Part shown: in pieces, positions 10,015 through 20,157 of the stretch
Layout of the letters: each line of letters begins with the position of its first letter
Position numbering within the stretch: the first letter of the stretch is position 1
Assembly: GCA_010909165.1 (NCBI GenBank)
Contig: MU008204.1
Coordinates: 265,810-329,809 of the forward strand
Source of the DNA: Anthoceros angustus
Taxonomy: Eukaryota; Streptophyta; Anthocerotopsida; Anthocerotales; Anthocerotaceae
Reading direction: 5' to 3'
Length of the DNA: 64,000 nucleotides
Made by a program: the position numbers and the translations under genes
The notes under the pieces: generated by a model
Seen by the model: only the letters and a program-made list of their open reading frames with translations
Database searches by the model: none
What the model was told of the DNA's origin: nothing

Positions 10015-10661
10015 AGAGTGGACAAGAGAGGAATTAATCGAACGCCTCTTGGTAGAAGCCATAGACAACCTCATGTGGTTGGCAGGTTGGTATGACCACA
10101 CCGATAATGGTAATTATGACAATCTGAATCACGTTGCCTCCTTGAGGGGTAACCGAAGGACTCATCCAAGTCTGCTCTTAAATTTTAGTTCCTAGAACTT
10201 AGAGTCCGAAGACAGCTTGTGAGGCAACCATTCTCCTCAATGTTGCCCTCATGTCGGGTCTCCAACACCACCGGCATATGTTCCATGATGGCCAGAAACA
10301 GGAGCAGTTGCACTAACAACACTTGGTGTTTGTGCAGTGATCACACCCAACAATTAGAATCGTCTACATCTCCAATAAATCAAGGACAATCCATATCACT
10401 GTAGGGTGATTTCCTACACACTAACCCTCTCCAAGAATCTGTCCATATTCTTGCGAGACGTCTTGACAATCTTTGGGATAGCCAAAATGAATTGAATAAC
10501 CATGTTCGAAGGTCTCATCATCCTAGACTATCATCAATAGAATCCAGGATAATGACCTTGATGTCGCTCTTAGGTCAATTCATTCAGCCAACACCTGCAC
10601 ACTCAGGTCGAAGGCGCAGAGGCAACCGTTCAGGCCGACGTCAATAAGAGCTTGAAGAGTT
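10015..10661 (+). other. Untranslated leader or decayed start of the copia gag
   Basis: Internal copia DNA between the palindromes and the recognisable gag segment. It has several short broken frames but no domain I can name. A first codon of gag cannot be assigned. Confidence 0.4.
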
Positions 10662-11036
10662 TTGCCGAGTCCCCTCAAAGATATCAAGATGGGAACCGTA
10701 GTCCACAATTACAACGTGGACATAAAAGACCGGGATAGATTTAATGGTTCCGACTACGACACATGGGTAGTCAGAATGGTCTCCATTCTTGACGAGGCAG
10801 ACTTGATGGGAGTCGTCAATGGAATGGTGGCCAAGGTCGTCCTTAACTCTGCCGACTCAAACCAAAAGGATGTAGACGACTGTAACAAACTGGACAAAAA
10901 GGCTAGGAAACTTATCTTGGCCGGGTTGGAGAGGTCCATGCTCCACCAAGTGGATGGAACCGAAACTGCTGCCCAAGCGTGGGCACAACTCTCCAACTCA
11001 TATCAAGCGGAGGAGGGTGTGAGCATGGTAAGGTGA
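10662..11036 (+). pseudogene. copia gag polyprotein fragment
   Basis: 124 codons including RFNGSDYDTWVVRM and ADLMGVVNGM followed by AQAWAQLSNSYQ, the pattern of the plant copia gag N-terminal domain (UBN2/DUF4219-like). It ends at a TGA at 11034-11036, before any zinc knuckle, protease or integrase; the sequence then changes to unrelated repeats. The fragment covers roughly the first third of a typical gag. Confidence 0.75.
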
Positions 11037-11159
11037 CCACTAATTTAGGAAATGGGCGAAACCGTCTCTAAGTGGTGTTTTGCATTACGTTCAGATTAAG
11101 GAGGAATAAAGGGAATAGTAGGCGTTAGACTGTGGCCTCATTTCGAGAGGGTGTAATAA

Positions 11160-13121
11160 AGGCCGCCGACCGTTATATAAAAGAAAGCTCGAGTAAAGTA
11201 TCTTTCTCTTGGTGTTGATGCTGCGTCTTCTTGCGAGGCCCTTGTGTGCCTTCTTGTTAACGCGAGTCTGAGTCAGCGGCGGTGACGGCTCGGGAGGCGA
11301 TCAAGGTCTTGGTGACGGACCCTAACGTGTGGTGGTGTGTGCGGAATAGCGCCTAGGGACCCTTGCTTGTCAGCAGCCCAGCGTTGGGCCAGGCCGGGCG
11401 TGTGGCCGGGCTTTGGGAGGGCGTCAGAGCCGGACGGAGAGGCCCGCTAGAGTGACGGAGGAGGTCCGGACGTAGCCACCCACATTTTCCAAAAGGACGA
11501 TGAGTGTAGTGAGAGGGTGAGAGGAGCGGACTAGAGGGATGAGTGGCGGCCCAGGCATGCGACCTTGACAGGTCATAGCGGTTTGCCGACTTTGTCGGTG
11601 AACGCGTTGCGGGTAGTTAGGCGTAAAACGATAAATAGGTGTGTGGGGATTGAACGGATACTAAGTAAGGTGAGAAAGCGATTGAAAGCGTGGCGGAGAC
11701 TATCATTCTCTTGGGAGCGGACCCTTACTACAACGACACGGGATTGTGCGGCGGCTGGCCGTCAACGAAAGTTGCGCCTATAAAAGACGCGCGCGTAGTA
11801 TAAGAGGTGAAAGCTCTAGTAAAGTATCTTTCTCTTGGTGTTGATGCTGCGTCTTCTTGCGAGGCCCTTGTGTGCCTTCTTGTTAACGCGAGTCCCGAGT
11901 CAGCGGCATGGCCTCGAGAGGCGATCAAGGTCTTGGTGACGGACCCTAACGTGTGGTGGTGTGTGCAGGGAATAGCGCCTAGGGACCCTTGCTTGTCCAA
12001 AGCAGCGGCCCAGCGTTGGACGGACCGGAACGTGTGAGCCGGAGAAACTTTGGGAGGGCGTGCAGAGCCCGGACGGAGAGGCCCGCTAGAGTGACGGAGG
12101 AGGTCCGGACCGCGTAGCCACCCACATTTTTCCAAAAGGACGATGAGTGTAGTGAGAGGGGTGAGAGGAACGGACTAGAGGGATGAGTGGCGGCTGGGCG
12201 ACCAGACGGAGCAGTCCTTAAGCGTTTGGCCACGCCAAGCTGTTTGGTGGACATTACGGTAGTTAGGCGTAAAACGATAAATAGGTGTGTGGGGATTGAA
12301 CGGATACTAAGTAAGGTGAGAAACGATTGAAACGTGGCAAACGGAGCCTATCATTCTCTTGGGAGCGGACCCCTTACTACAACGACACGGGATTGTGCGC
12401 GCCCGGCTGGCCGTCAACGAAAGTTGCGCCACAGTAATAAAGACGCCGCACTTGGGCGTAGTATAAGAGGGCTGAAGCTGCTCTAGTAAAGTATCTTTCT
12501 CTTGGTGTGGAAACCACGTTTTCTTGCAGACCCTTGTGCGTCTTCTTGCTAACGTGAGTCCTGAGTCACTGAGCAGGCATGACAGCTCCGGAGAGACTGA
12601 TCTAGGTCCTGGTGACGGACCCTAACGTGTGGTGGTGTGTGCAGGGGCGAATGATCGGAGACCCTTGCTCGTCCAGAGCAGCGGACGGACGTTGGACGGA
12701 CCGGAACGTGTGAGCCGGAGGGACTCCGGGAGGGCGTGTAGAGCCCGGACGGAGAGGCCCGGCGGAACGACGGAGGAGGTCCGGACCACGCAGCCCACCC
12801 GCCTTTTCCCCCAAGAACGATGAGTGTAGTGAGAGTGGTGAGAGGAACGGACTAGAAGAACGAGTGGCGGACTGGGTTGATACGGACGCGAACGAGTCCT
12901 TAAACGTTTGGCCACGCCAAGCCTGTTTGGTGGACATTACGAGTAGTTAGTCGTAAAACGGTAAACGTGTGTGTTTGAGTCTGAAACGGTCATGGCGTTG
13001 GGGTGGGAAACGATTGAAACGAGACAAACTGAGCCTATCATTCTCTCGGGAGCGGACTCCTTACTGCAACGACACGGGATTATGCGCGCCTGGCTGGGCG
13101 TCAGCGAAAGTCGCGCCACAG
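11160..13121 (+). repeat. Three tandem 630-670 bp units inside the copia element
   Basis: The marker AGTAAAGTATCTTTCTCTTG recurs at about 11193, 11819 and 12486, and each copy runs through GACGGACCCTAACGTGTGG to GTCAACGAAAGTTGCGCC or a variant. TATA-like words (TTATATAA, GTATAAGAGG) sit 20-30 bp before each marker, as in the U3/R region of an LTR. The insert occupies the place where protease and integrase should be. It could be LTRs of a second element or an amplified non-coding segment. The short frames in it are GC-rich shadows. Confidence 0.75.
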
Positions 13122-13161
13122 TCCCTCTCAAGAGGACACTCACGATAATCCTCATTCTAAC

Positions 13162-14764
13162 TTGGATGTTTCAGACAATATACCAATTGACACCCCTGAT
13201 CCTCCGCCAGCGCCTGCTCTTCCGCCAAAGCCCACTCTTCCTCTAGCTCCTGCTGTCGTTGTACCCCCTCAACCAGCCTTGGTAATTGGGGATTTCCCTC
13301 CAAATCCTATTGATGAGGAGCTTCCTCCTCTTCTTGCTGAGGAGCCTCGTCCTCCTCATGTTACTACTCATGAGCTTCGACCTCGACACACACTTCGTCC
13401 ACCAGCCAGATTTCACGGTACTGATTTCCGTCCTACTCGAGGCAGTGGGAGCTATGGAGGGGAACGTCAGGCCAGCATTCCAGTCGAGCTACCTCTTCTG
13501 AATCCTGGTGATGCTCCCTCTACTCCTATCACAGAAGATGATAACATATCAGGACAAGCTCTTTCCACGGAGATGCACATGTTGCAGAACATTGCTGAAT
13601 TTCTACCTTCCAGCAATACCATTTTTGAGCTTTCTCCAGAACATCAAAGTGAGATACACTGCGCTCTACTTTCTCGTGTTCGAGCCTCTGAGCATATCGT
13701 CCCTGTGGACATTGCTCTATTTGGACCAAAAAAACAGGGATGGAAGGATGCTATAGACTCCGAATGGAAATCCCTGATTCAAAACAAGACATGGCAACTG
13801 GAAGACTTACCTCCTGGCCGCTCAGTTGTCTCTTGCAAGTGGGTGCTAAGGAAGAAGTTCAATGCCGATGGAACACGGTATAAAGCCCGCCTTGTGGCAC
13901 GAGGCTTTAGTCAAAAGCCATGGATAGATTGCGATCCAGGCCTTTTATGCTCCAGTGGTTAGGCCTGAATCCATCAGGTTTGTCCTAGCCATAGCTACTC
14001 AAAATGACGTGATCCTATATCAGATGGACGTTAGTACAACATTTTTATATGGGGAGCTTAACGAGACTATCTATATGTCCCAACCTGACATGTATGTGGA
14101 TCCAAAATACCCTAACAAGGTATGCAGGCTTCTTAAAACAATATACGGACTTAAACAAAGTCCAAAGGCGTAGTACACCAGGATTAATGCTTATCTTCTC
14201 TCTTCTGGCTGTGTTCAAAGCCACTCAGACTCGAATGTGTATAAACTTCACTCAAGCGAGGGCTATGTACTATTGTGTCTTTACGTGGATGACTGTATTC
14301 TTGCAAGTAGCACACAATCTACATTGGAGAAGGTCAAGAATATTCTAAGGAAGGAATTTGACATGAAGGACGTAGGGGAACTTAAATACGTACTAGATGT
14401 ACAGGTTGAAAGAAACTTACAACATCATGAGCTTTGGATACATCAAGAGAAGTACATCAGCGATATACTAAAAAGAATGAAACTTGATGATGCCCGACCT
14501 GTTGATACACCAATGATTACAAATTCGCCACTGTCAGTTACCGACTGTCCACAGTCAGACCAAGACAAGGCAGACATGGCCAAAGTGCTATACAGGCAAG
14601 CAGTTGGCTCCCTGATCTATGTGGCCAACTGGTCAAGACTTGAAATCCAGTTTTCAGTCAGTCAAGTTAGTCAATTCCTATACAACCCAGGGAAGGCCCA
14701 TTGGGTGGCCGTCAAGCGCATCTACCGATACTTGAAGGGTGCACCTCGCCTAGGAATACACTAG
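13162..14764 (+). pseudogene. copia reverse transcriptase relic
   Basis: A proline-rich linker (PPARFHGTDF) is followed by the RVT_2 domain: WKDAIDSEWKSL, then KWVLRKKFNADG and YKARLVARGFSQ. A frameshift near 13920 moves the frame to 13955-14173 (YQMDVSTTFLYGEL, then TIYGLKQSPKA), where a TAG at 14171-14173 stands in place of the tryptophan codon of this motif. The frame then continues to 14764 with the catalytic YVDD at 14282-14293 and the connection to RNase H (QAVGSLIYVANWSRLEI). Active-site aspartates are retained but the ORF is not continuous. Confidence 0.88.
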
Positions 14765-14803
14765 GAAGGACAGGTGAAGATACCTCTAACCCTGGTAGGA
14801 TAT

Positions 14804-15430
14804 ACGGACTTAAACAAAGTCCAAAGGCGTGGTACACAGGATTAATGCTTATCTTCTCTTAGTTCAAAGCCACTCGGACTCGAATGTGTATAAACTTCAC
14901 TCAAGCGAGGGCTATGTACTATTGTGTCTTTACGTGGATGACTGTATTCTTGCAAGTAGCACACAATCTACATTGGAGAAGGTCAAGAATATTCTAAGGA
15001 AGGAATTTGACATGAAGGACGTAGGGGAACTTAAATACGTACTAGATGTACAGGTTGAAAGAAACTTACAACATCATGAGCTTTGGATACATCAAAGTAC
15101 ATCGATATACTAAAAGAATGAAACTTGATGATGCAGCTGTTGATACACCAATGATTACAAATTCGCCATCGATTTACCAATCGCTGATCAGACCAAGACA
15201 AAGCGGACATGGCCAAAGTGCTATCACAAGCGATTGGCTCCACGATCTATGTGGTGTGGTCAAGACTTGAAATCCAGGTTTCGATCGATCAAGTTAGTCA
15301 ATTCCTATACAACCCGAGGAAGGCCCATTGGGTGGCGAGTCAGCGCATCTACCTACTTGAAGGGTGCACCTCGCCTAGGAATACACTAGGAAGGACAGGT
15401 GAAGATACCTCTAACCCTGGTAGGATATAC
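14804..15430 (+). pseudogene. Tandem second copy of the RT thumb/connection segment
   Basis: Repeats 14143-14803 from TATACGGACTTAAAC to CCTGGTAGGATATAC. It keeps TGG where the first copy has TAG, and keeps YVDD, but has lost many 2-8 bp pieces (for example CATCAAAGTACATCG for CATCAAGAGAAGTACATCAG), so its frame breaks from about 15090 on. The duplication separates the connection region from RNase H. Confidence 0.85.
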
Positions 15431-15469
15431 ATCTGATTGTAAAACCTGACGGAAGAAGCATAGCGACCT

Positions 15470-15961
15470 ATGTATATCACCTTAGTGGCGGTCTTTGTCT
15501 GGTCCAAGAAAATTCCTTCCATATGCACTTCGACTGCTGAGAGTGAGTGCAGTGCCTTATCAATGGCGGCAAAGGACCTATTGTGGGGACGCAGCCTCCT
15601 AGCAAGTATTGACTACCCACAGAACATTGCTACACATCTGAATACTGACAGCCAAGCTGCAATGGACATGGTGGCTAATCCTAAATTTCATGGACGAACG
15701 AAGCACATCGAACTAAAACATCACTTCATCCACGAAGTGGTATCAGGTGACAAAGCTCAGTTGGTTTATGTTCATACGGATCAGAACATCGCGGATGTCT
15801 TAACAAAACCATTGGCGAAATACCTACACTACAAGCACGCTGAGGGGATGGGAGTATTTCCCTGCGTTGAGGAAAAGCTATCGGGAACTATCAGGCTCGC
15901 AACCGTTACGTCTTCTGGATTCCCTGTACTCAAGGGCCATGGACTCGAGAACAGGCTCTAG
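15470..15961 (+). pseudogene. copia RNase H domain and polyprotein C-terminus
   Basis: 163 codons with the copia RNase H order: SKKIPSICTSTAESECSAL (catalytic Glu), LNTDSQAAMDM (catalytic Asp), FHGRTKHIELKHHFIHE and HTDQNIADVLTKPL. It ends in a TAG at 15959-15961. It is cut off from RT by the duplicated segment and so is part of a broken polyprotein. Confidence 0.9.
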
Positions 15962-16167
15962 AAGATTGCCCAAGTTCAGCAACCATCTTGGAGCAGAAGC
16001 AAGGCCGAAACCCCGCCGTATTCGATTTTGCCCATTGTTGCTCGTCTCAGGGCTCTCTGAGGCGCTTAAACTGCATACGGCCGTGCATTGCCAGCCATCT
16101 CTCCGAGAGGTTGTTCAGGTTTTCGGTTTCAAATTCCAAATGCGAGGTCTTTGCGTGCGAGTGGGAG
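15962..16167 (+). other. copia 3' untranslated segment with polypurine tract
   Basis: Non-coding. It ends GCGAGTGGGAG (16157-16167) directly before the 3' LTR, the expected place and composition of a short polypurine tract. Confidence 0.6.
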
Positions 16168-16351
16168 TGACGGGATGAATGCACTTAAGATTAGGGCACG
16201 TTTCAGTTTTTAAACAGTTTTGTCACTCAAAGAACCAACAGGCACATCGTTTCACTTGCATCCCTTCATCAGACCTACTTGAACACCAGAACAAGACTCT
16301 GGTGATAATTTGCTTTTGCCAATTGTCAATGTAATCATCACAAATTTCTCA
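16168..16351 (+). repeat. 3' LTR of the copia element
   Basis: 184 bp, TGACGGGATGAA to AAATTTCTCA, matching the 5' LTR; followed by the GAGAT target duplication at 16352-16356. Confidence 0.93.
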
Positions 16352-17420
16352 GAGATTGCTTTGGCCAGGTTAGTCGATAGCCTGTGTCCTCTTGTTCTGA
16401 ACCATGAGATTGCTTTGGCCAGGTTAGTCGATAGCCTGTGTCCTCTTGTTCTGAACCATGAGTTTGCTTTGGCCAGGTTAGTCGATAGCGGAATCAGCAG
16501 GATTTCATTCTGAAAGAACCTTGTAGGGCTCGTACAACAGGTGGCCCTATATTGCAGGTACAAGGGCAAGATTTCATTTAGAAGGAATCCCGTATGTCTC
16601 ATACAACAGACGGCCCAGTAAGGCCATGAAACAGGGAATGAGTGGCACTCCATCCTAGTCGTACTGAATGCTTAAGGCGGCCCCTTAAAGCCATGAAATG
16701 GGGGATGGGTGGCACTCCATCCTAGTAGTACTGAATGCTTAAGGTGGCCCCGTAAGGGTATGAAACGGGGGATGGGTGGCACTCCAAGGTGGTATTGTGG
16801 GGTTCAAGCTTCATTGTAGTCCAGAGTTTCAATGAACTCATGTTTGGATGTCAGACTTCAAGGGAGGACAAACAATTTCTCCCGGTGGAAAAGTAGGAAA
16901 TGAACTCATGTTTGGACGTGAGACCTTCAAGGGATGAGAAATAATTTATCTCATTTGTTGAAAAGTAAGAAATAAACTCATGTCTGAATGTCACTCCTTC
17001 AAGAGAGGACAAACAATTTTTTGAACTCATGTATGGATGTTATTCCTTCAAGGGAGGACACAATTTCTCCCATCCATAGAGAAGTAGGAAACAATTTCTT
17101 GAACTCATGTATGGATGTCAGTGCTTGAAGAGAGGACATTGTAGGGTGTTGATAAGGCGATGAAGCTGTAAGACGATGAGACAACCCAATCAGAAGCTCA
17201 ACACTTAAATTACTCACTGGGAGGACACAATTTCTCCCATCCATAGAGAAGTAGGAAACAATTTCTTGAACTCATATATGGATGTCAGTGCTTGAAGGGA
17301 GGACATTGTAGGGTGTTGATAAGGATGAAGCTGTAAGACGATGAGACAACCCAATCAGAAGCTCAACACTTAAATCACTCAAGCTCAACACTTAAATCAC
17401 TCACTGGGACGACGGGTGCA
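16352..17420 (+). repeat. Cluster of minisatellites right of the copia element
   Basis: Three arrays follow one another. At 16352-16490 a 54-bp unit (TTGCTTTGGCCAGGTTAGTC) repeats about 2.5 times; it shares the insertion-site word with the left minisatellite. At about 16615-16790 a 67-68 bp unit (GGGTGGCACTCCATCCTAGT) repeats three times. At 16830-17400 there are diverged 70-80 bp units around GAACTCATGT and AGGGAGGACAAACAATTT, followed by a two-fold repeat of about 165 bp. No gene is seen. Confidence 0.75.
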
Positions 17421-17527
17421 TATAAATCGATATTATAGGTAAACAATACGATTTATTGTGAATTATAGCCTCATATTATACTGACCTAAAGTTAAATATT
17501 TTTACATAATCCTGGCATCATATAGGT

Positions 17528-17675
17528 AGAAGAAGAAGAAAAATTTTATTTAAGTCCACTAAGGACGGATTTCCGTTATGGGACTTGGTACTTAACAACT
17601 TGTACCATGGTGTGCCTAAGCTACTTGCACCAAGGGCATCCACTCCCTTTAAGCAACTCATCTAAGTATCGATCT
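17528..17675 (-). repeat. Dispersed repeat, right copy (inverted relative to 8792-8934)
   Basis: Starts with an AGAAGAAGAAG run and ends at GATCT; its reverse complement follows 8792-8934 through GGGAGTGGATGCCCTTGGTG. After it, at 17690-17755, a short direct repeat of AGCTCAGGATGCTTAATC and CGGCACCCCATCTAA occurs. Confidence 0.6.
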
Positions 17676-17764
17676 AAGTTCAGGATGCTTAATCGGCACC
17701 CCATCTAATCGGCACCCCATCTAAGTACCGATCTAAGCTCAGGATGCTTAATCACAACGTTCTT

Positions 17765-17810
17765 ATAAATGTGTGTCCATTTGACCTAAGCCATTTGGAC
17801 ACACATTTAT
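17765..17810. repeat. Perfect 15-bp inverted repeat
   Basis: ATAAATGTGTGTCCA at 17765-17779 pairs exactly with TGGACACACATTTAT at 17796-17810 across a 16-nt loop. It lies about 430 bp before the start of PPR gene 2. No U-tract or other regulatory sign is attached, so its role is unknown. Confidence 0.85.
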
Positions 17811-18240
17811 TTAGGTAGTACTACACCTACGTCTCCTTCTTAGCTGCTGGCGATGCTTGTTGGAAGCCTGGCGTATTTCCAGCTCCAGAATCCATGGCTG
17901 GTGGTTGCATTCTTCCCAGACCTAACAATGGCAGTCTGCCAGGGAAGAGGTGGGCGCATCTGGAGAATGTGCGGTTATATGTAATCGGTGACATTGCTCT
18001 AGGGAGCAAGGCAAGTTCCAATCTGGAATTGCAACCACCAGGAAGCAATTCTCCAACCAACTATCATTGTGCCGTCCGAATTGACACTATCCTGGTTTGC
18101 ACAGGCGGCTAGCGTCCTGTCTGTCAAATCTCCTCCAGCTGCGAAGTCTGTGGCTATGTCCACCTTCGGCCCAAGCTCGCAACGCGTTGTATTCAACGGG
18201 GTGCTCACCGACGGGTGGGTGCGTCTTGCATCCGTAGGCC
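17811..18240 (+). other. Leader region of PPR gene 2
   Basis: GC content rises here compared with the AT-rich DNA upstream, but no frame reads as a known protein. It is probably 5' untranslated sequence or promoter of PPR gene 2. It does not align visibly with the upstream region of PPR gene 1. Confidence 0.35.
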
Positions 18241-20157
18241 ATGGCTGTCTGGAGCGTGTTGACAGGGCTTCTAGGAAGAGCTCCCGCCCACCTGACTTCC
18301 AGGAACCAGCACTTGGCAAACAACCAAGCCGCGAGGTGCATCACTTTCGCGAGAACCTCAGCGCGACAGAGAGGATTTGTGGCTGGAGACGGGACTTGGA
18401 ACCTTCGGAGGCCTGCAGGAGACAAAAGGAGCGTTACGGCTGAAACCGTGAGCAAATTATGTGGTCAGGGCCGTGTTCCTGAGGCTGTGGAGGCTTTGGG
18501 AGTTTTGGTGCAGAAAGAGTGTCCCGTGTCCAATCATCTTGTGTACACTGTTCTGAAGAAATGTGCTGTGGAGAAGGATCTTGTTCTCGGTCGCCGTGTT
18601 CATGCCGTCACGGTGAAGGTGGGGTATGAGTCGGACACGTTCCTGTGCAACCACATTCTGCGAATGTATGCTTCTCATGGCAGGTTGCAAGACGCGATGG
18701 ACGTGTTCATTCTGGTTGCCGAACCAGATGCCTTCATGTGGTCTTCCATAATTTCCGCGCATGTTAAGCGGGGACAAGAGAGGCAGGGCATACAGCTGTA
18801 TCATCGGATGCGCAGGTCAAGTGTGAAGCCAGATGATCATGTATTTGTGGCAGCCCTTCAGGCTTGTGCAGGGGCATCAGACTTGAGAACTCTGCAGCAG
18901 GTGCATGCAGATGTGTTGGCCAGTGGCGTTGAGCCGAGTTTGTTCGTCTGTAATTGCTTGGTGGACGTGTATGCTAAGTGCGGCAGCCTGCAGGATGCTC
19001 AGGATGTGTTTGATGGACTTGGTCGGAAAGATGTGGTGACGTGGAATGCCATGATAGCAGGATATTCGCAGCAGGGCATGGGACAGGAAGCCCTTCGCCT
19101 GTACAGGGACATGCAAGATGAAGGCATCGTTACACCTGATTCTGTCACATTCGTGTGCCTCCTGCAGGCATGTGCAAGTGTGGGTATCGCAGCTTTTGAG
19201 ACGGGGCAGGAGATTCATGTGCAAATTAAAGAATGTGGACATGAAGCTGATGTATTTGTATCAAACAGTTTGGTGAACATGTATGCAAATTGTGGGAGCT
19301 TGGACTATGCTCAGAGAGTATTCGACGAGCTTGCTCAAAAAGACGTAGTCACCTGGACTGCTCTAATTGCGGGGTATGCCAAGCAGGGTATGGGGCAGGA
19401 AGCCCTTCGTCTCTATGGTGTTATGCAACAAGAAGGCATGACTCCGCCTAATTCCGTGACATTTGTGTGCCTGCTTCAGGCATGTGCAAGTGTGGGCACC
19501 CCAGCGCTGGAGAGGGGGAAGCAGCTGCATGCAGAAATTAGAGAACGAGGACATGAAGCTGATGAGTTTGTAGTCAACAGTTTGGTGAGCATGTACGTGA
19601 AATGTGGCAGCTTGGAAGATGCTCAGAGAGTATTTGATGGACTTAGTCAAAAAGATGTGGTGACGTGGACTGCTCTCATTACCGGGTATTCACAGCAGGA
19701 CAAGGGCCAGGAAGCCCTTCGTCTCTACAGTGTTATGCAAGAAGAAGGCACGGCTGTTCCGGATTCCGTGACATTTGTATGCCTCCTGCAAGCGTGTGCA
19801 ACTGTGGGCAGCCCGGCGCTGAAGGAGGGAAAGCTACTTCACACACAAATTAGAGAAGGAGGGTACCAAGCTGATATAACCGTTGCCAATAGTCTGGTGA
19901 ACATGTATGCCAAGTGTGGTAGCTTGGAAGATGCTCAAAAGGTGTTTGACAGGCTAGGTCAAAAGGATGTGGTCACGTGGAATGCCATGATATCAGGGTA
20001 TTCCCAGCAGGGAAGAGGCCAGGAAGCTCGTCTCTACTCTGCTATGCAAGAAGAAGGCATTGCGGTACCTGATTCTGTGACATTTGTATGCCTCTTGCAG
20101 GCATATGCTAGGTTGGGCAGCCGGCATTGGAGAATGGGAAGCAGCTGTACAAATTAG
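18241..20157 (+). CDS. PPR gene 2, N-terminal part (PLS class)
   Basis: 638 codons from an ATG at 18241. The first 60 residues are basic and rich in Ser, Ala and Arg with few acids, like a mitochondrial or plastid presequence (inference). The block LCNHILRMYASHGRLQDAM follows, then P-L-S triplets of about 103 residues (P: VVTWNAMIAGYSQQG; S: NMYAKCGSLEDAQ). It is a paralogue of 3511-5931 with the same N-terminal order, on the opposite strand. The frame fails near 20030-20130, where the sequence becomes indel-rich (AGGAAGCTCGTCTC for AGGAAGCTCTGCGTCTC). It likely binds organellar RNA. Confidence 0.87.
   Translation: MAVWSVLTGLLGRAPAHLTSRNQHLANNQAARCITFARTSARQRGFVAGDGTWNLRRPAGDKRSVTAETVSKLCGQGRVPEAVEALGVLVQKECPVSNHLVYTVLKKCAVEKDLVLGRRVHAVTVKVGYESDTFLCNHILRMYASHGRLQDAMDVFILVAEPDAFMWSSIISAHVKRGQERQGIQLYHRMRRSSVKPDDHVFVAALQACAGASDLRTLQQVHADVLASGVEPSLFVCNCLVDVYAKCGSLQDAQDVFDGLGRKDVVTWNAMIAGYSQQGMGQEALRLYRDMQDEGIVTPDSVTFVCLLQACASVGIAAFETGQEIHVQIKECGHEADVFVSNSLVNMYANCGSLDYAQRVFDELAQKDVVTWTALIAGYAKQGMGQEALRLYGVMQQEGMTPPNSVTFVCLLQACASVGTPALERGKQLHAEIRERGHEADEFVVNSLVSMYVKCGSLEDAQRVFDGLSQKDVVTWTALITGYSQQDKGQEALRLYSVMQEEGTAVPDSVTFVCLLQACATVGSPALKEGKLLHTQIREGGYQADITVANSLVNMYAKCGSLEDAQKVFDRLGQKDVVTWNAMISGYSQQGRGQEARLYSAMQEEGIAVPDSVTFVCLLQAYARLGSRHWRMGSSCTN

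Larger units (their letters stand above)
9691..16351 (+). mobile_element. Ty1/copia LTR retrotransposon, complete ends but defective inside
   Basis: The element has two 184-bp LTRs in direct orientation (TG...CA), a 5-bp GAGAT target duplication, an initiator-tRNA-type primer-binding site, a gag relic, reverse transcriptase and RNase H relics in copia order, and a purine-rich tract before the 3' LTR. Integrase is absent: between gag (ends 11036) and the region before RT (13162) lie three tandem copies of an unrelated 630-670 bp sequence. RT carries a frameshift, a stop codon and a tandem partial duplication. The two LTRs differ at about five of 184 positions by eye, so insertion is not very recent. 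It cannot be autonomous as it stands. Confidence 0.92.

Noticed and set aside
11728-12937. GC-rich frames of 90-135 codons on the minus strand in the copia insert
   Set aside because: They recur with each tandem unit in different frames and break in each; no domain recognised.
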